A model generated the notes under the pieces. The model made no database searches. It saw nothing but the letters and a program-made list of their open reading frames with translations, and was not told where the DNA came from. A DNA stretch of 64,000 nucleotides, taken from positions 513,604 through 577,603 of the forward strand of contig DKML01000031.1 of the NCBI GenBank assembly GCA_002470515.1. Direction: 5' to 3'. This DNA comes from Proteobacteria bacterium UBA7415 (GTDB taxonomy: Bacteria > Pseudomonadota > Gammaproteobacteria > Arenicellales > Arenicellaceae). Numbering within the stretch: the stretch's first letter is position 1; the number at the start of each line of letters is the position of its first letter. The position numbers and the translations under genes were made by a program. Shown piece after piece: positions 61,873-64,000 of this stretch.

Positions 61873-62224
61873 CATATTCGTCATGGTAAATCGCAGCACC
61901 AGAAAGCTGGGTATTGCTTTTTAAGTCAATGACTAAGTCGTTTAAGTACCATATGCCTGTGGCGTTATTATCATCAACTATTTCTATCTCTGGTGTATGT
62001 CCATGGTGCATCGACAATAGCGTTGGTCCAGACATATGCTTAGACATAAACGCAACAATTGCATCGCGCCCTTCTCGAACTAATCTACCATCACTGTAGT
62101 TAGCGACGCAATCTTCACTTAGACAGTCACCGAACAAAGGCCATTCATTGGTGTCCAACGCTCTGAAGTAGAGAGCCTTAAGCTGTTTTATTTTTTCAAT
62201 ATCGTAAAGTTCTTGCATAGCCAT
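61865..62224 (-). pseudogene. SnoaL-like (NTF2-fold) protein truncated at its C-terminus by IS copy 4
   Basis: The readable product has 119 residues: QELYDIEKIKQLKALYFRAL, the cone-fold entry, then LSEDCVANYSDGRLVREGRDAIVAFM and IWYLNDLVIDLKSNTQLSGAAIYHDEYGY, characteristic of SnoaL_4-type domains. Normal members have about 25-35 more residues after A-Y-H-D-EY (a strand with W-R-I---Y-R). Here the frame enters the IS inverted repeat (GGTACTGACAAG) and stops at once, so the last strand is lost. It is divergent from araC with a 44-base gap and may have been its regulated target. Confidence 0.75.
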
Positions 62225-62268
62225 TCTCCTAGTTACATTTCATTTGATCATTACGGAGTTAATCAATT

Positions 62269-63414
62269 TTGAGTTACAATGACCAGAGCATGAAACTTCA
62301 AACTAACGAGCAATTAAAACCAAAAAGGATGGATAACTCCACTCATAAAAATTTCTCTGGCAATAAACTGCCTGCCCGCAAGATGCACCGACTGATCGAA
62401 TACCTCGATAATGTTGGCTTGTCTCCCGAAGAAATAGCAAGCCGTGCCGGCATTGACCTAAGGCAAGTCTTAAACGCATCGTCGAATGATACTTTTCCGA
62501 GCATTTACTACGCCAAGATCTACAATGAAATGGTCACCGAGTTGCAGTCAAACGGTAAGCATATTCCGTGGGCAGCAGGCTTAGGCTCTGACGCATTCAA
62601 AATGATGTGTTACAGCATGATATCGTGCAAAACTCTCGGTGAAGCCTTAATTCGCGCACAGAAATTCAATCAACTTACATATCCCCTATTCGGCCAGCAA
62701 GTTAAATTAATACAGACTGAAAAAACCACCGCAGTAATCGAATATGATGTAGACGAAGCATCTGTGCGCAGATCTTTCTCACCGTCCAACTGGTCAATCC
62801 AAGAATGCGTTTCGGTAGCGCGCTCTTCCGGCATTGAGATGTGGTTGGGATTGGCGGGTTGGTTGATCGGGCGTAAAATAGAGCCTTCTCGAATCACCAT
62901 CGCAGGCGAGAAACTATCTGATTCATACCGGGCCAGAATGCGTGATGTATTCCAATGCATCATAGGATTTGATTCAAGCTCGACCAGCTTAGAACTGCCC
63001 GCCGAACTGCTGGACTTTAGAATTGTGCACGACGGCGAATCTCTCGAAGAGTTTTTAGATACCGGCCCTTATCAATTGTGGTCGACCGAGGATAAGTTAG
63101 TCAGTACCACCGCCGCCATAAAATCGCTTCTAGGCAATAGTTTTTCCGGTGGTATGCCTAGTTTCGAAGATATGGCTAGCAGCATGCATATGTCAGCGTC
63201 TACCCTGCGTCGACACTTACTCGTAGAAGGCTCCAGCTACCAGAAAATTAAAGACGAACGCAGACGAGATATAGCGATTGAACTACTCTGCTTAAGCGAC
63301 ACAAAAATTAGTGACATAAGTGAGCAGATTGGCTTTTCTGATACCAGTTCGTTTGTCAGATCTTTTCGTACCTGGACTGGGCTAACACCAAAAGGCTATC
63401 GCGATTCGGTTTGA
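62269..63414 (+). CDS. AraC-family transcriptional regulator with arabinose-binding-like N-domain
   Basis: The 381-residue regulator has an N-terminal ligand domain of the Arabinose_bd/OruR type (about residues 35-230: RLIEYLDNVGLSPEEIASRA, YSMISCKTLGEALIRAQKF, WSIQECVSVARSS). Its C-terminal double helix-turn-helix (about 285-378) carries PSFEDMASSMHMSASTLRRHL and SDTKISDISEQIGFSDTSSF, with the ending FRTWTGLTPKGYR. The first codon is TTG; an ATG at 62290 (residue 8) is an alternative. It is divergent from the truncated SnoaL gene, a common arrangement for regulator and target. A broken paralogue of its C-terminus lies at 55077-55232. The inducer is unknown. Confidence 0.85.
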   Translation: MSYNDQSMKLQTNEQLKPKRMDNSTHKNFSGNKLPARKMHRLIEYLDNVGLSPEEIASRAGIDLRQVLNASSNDTFPSIYYAKIYNEMVTELQSNGKHIPWAAGLGSDAFKMMCYSMISCKTLGEALIRAQKFNQLTYPLFGQQVKLIQTEKTTAVIEYDVDEASVRRSFSPSNWSIQECVSVARSSGIEMWLGLAGWLIGRKIEPSRITIAGEKLSDSYRARMRDVFQCIIGFDSSSTSLELPAELLDFRIVHDGESLEEFLDTGPYQLWSTEDKLVSTTAAIKSLLGNSFSGGMPSFEDMASSMHMSASTLRRHLLVEGSSYQKIKDERRRDIAIELLCLSDTKISDISEQIGFSDTSSFVRSFRTWTGLTPKGYRDSV

Positions 63415-63470
63415 TTAATGCAGGATGCTTTTACACTCTTCGACAGAAAACTAAATAGCCAACGGGCGCA

Positions 63471-63988
63471 TTAAGCCGTTTTTGACTTGGCTCTGCGCTT
63501 TCTAATCTTGGTGCCGCGACGTACAACTTCATCATAGTAACCTCGATGAATATCGTTCAGGGTTCTGCCTATTTTTGACTGAATCCTTATCATTTCTATC
63601 TTAGGCCAAGTTGACCTTCATCGATACTTTTTCTAACTAATGTATTCAATGAATGATTTCTATAATCGGGTACCTTTGTTCGGTTCCTCGGAATCTTGGG
63701 AAGTTTAGATTTGTAAAAATCCACATCATCGTATGTAAGCTTATCTGAATCTTTATCCGTAACTAATTCAATAAATACATTTACTTGAGTACGGTACAAC
63801 TTCAATGTTGCAAAAGTATTCCCACTAGATTGGCAATCTTCCAAATAGACTTTTAAGAGTTCGCTCTACTTTTTTGATTTTCGACCTGTAATACCAATCT
63901 GGCTCTGAGTCGTCGGTTCATCTTTTGATTCATCACGATACTCATCTAAAACAATATGATTGTCTGAAACATATTGCAGACTGTGTCA
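63471..63988 (-). pseudogene. decayed tyrosine-recombinase (integrase) N-terminal remnant
   Basis: On the minus strand, one frame can be followed from the right edge: HSLQYVSDNHIVLDEYRDES, an in-frame TAG at 63868-63866, then SELLKVYLEDCQSSGNTFAT, LYRTQVNVFIELVTDKDSDK, LTYDDVDFYKSKLPKIPRNRTK, and a stop at 63596. A shifted frame continues KIEMIRIQSKIGRTLNDIHR to a stop at 63471. The pattern (a helical core-binding domain with LT-DDV--Y---L--IPRNR) resembles phage-type integrases; the catalytic domain is not present. At least one stop and one frameshift show it is dead. The identification is by motif feel only. Confidence 0.5.
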
Positions 63989-64000
63989 AAACTCAAAACT

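Overview
The window looks like a chromosomal stretch of a marine-type gammaproteobacterium. The grounds are moderate-to-low GC, a gammaproteobacterial methylcitrate module (prpB-prpC-acnD), Wzm/Wzt polysaccharide exporters, several sulfotransferase domains and large calcium-binding-type surface proteins. The genus cannot be read from the sequence alone.

Layout. (1) 1-8.7 kb: 3' part of a gamma-glutamyltransferase, a hipBA toxin-antitoxin operon with a perfect match to the known HipB operator consensus, a membrane-anchored linalool dehydratase/isomerase homologue, a nitroreductase and an OafA-type acyltransferase. (2) 9.1-51.0 kb: a surface-polysaccharide region. It holds glycosyltransferases, sulfotransferases (two fused to glycosyltransferase domains), about seven SAM methyltransferase-fold genes, and two side-by-side modules of the form [GT4-GT4-GDP-mannose 4,6-dehydratase] divergent from [Wzm-Wzt ABC exporter], at 17.8-22.9 and 30.0-35.4 kb. 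Between the modules lie a 1226-residue repeat surface protein, a frameshifted small exported protein and a DUF255 thioredoxin-like lipoprotein. Inside the later part lie an FG-GAP/ASPIC-UnbV protein, an acidic lipoprotein and a tail-fibre-like exported protein. (3) 51.1-64 kb: a mobile, decaying region. It holds four copies or remnants of one IS6-family element, a 60-bp direct repeat flanking an efflux-gene remnant, the 3' end of a tRNA-Met-like gene, a RelE/XRE toxin-antitoxin pair, a methylcitrate-cycle island (gntR-prpB-prpC facing acnD), a truncated SnoaL-like gene, an AraC regulator plus a broken paralogue, and a decayed tyrosine-recombinase remnant.

How the genes work together. In region 2 the two dehydratases would supply GDP-4-keto-6-deoxymannose. 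The GT4 pairs would assemble two related but distinct glycans, each exported by its own ABC pair, and the sulfotransferases, methyltransferases and acyltransferase would decorate them. In region 3 the FCD-type GntR protein probably controls both prp promoters. A motif ATTGT-NN-ACAAT occurs twice before gntR and twice before acnD, with nearly the same centre-to-centre spacing (63 and 62 bp), and nothing comparable was noticed by eye elsewhere. IS6 copies bracket this island, acnD is convergent to prpC, and no prpF is present in the window. All functional calls rest on motif reading by eye; no database search was run.
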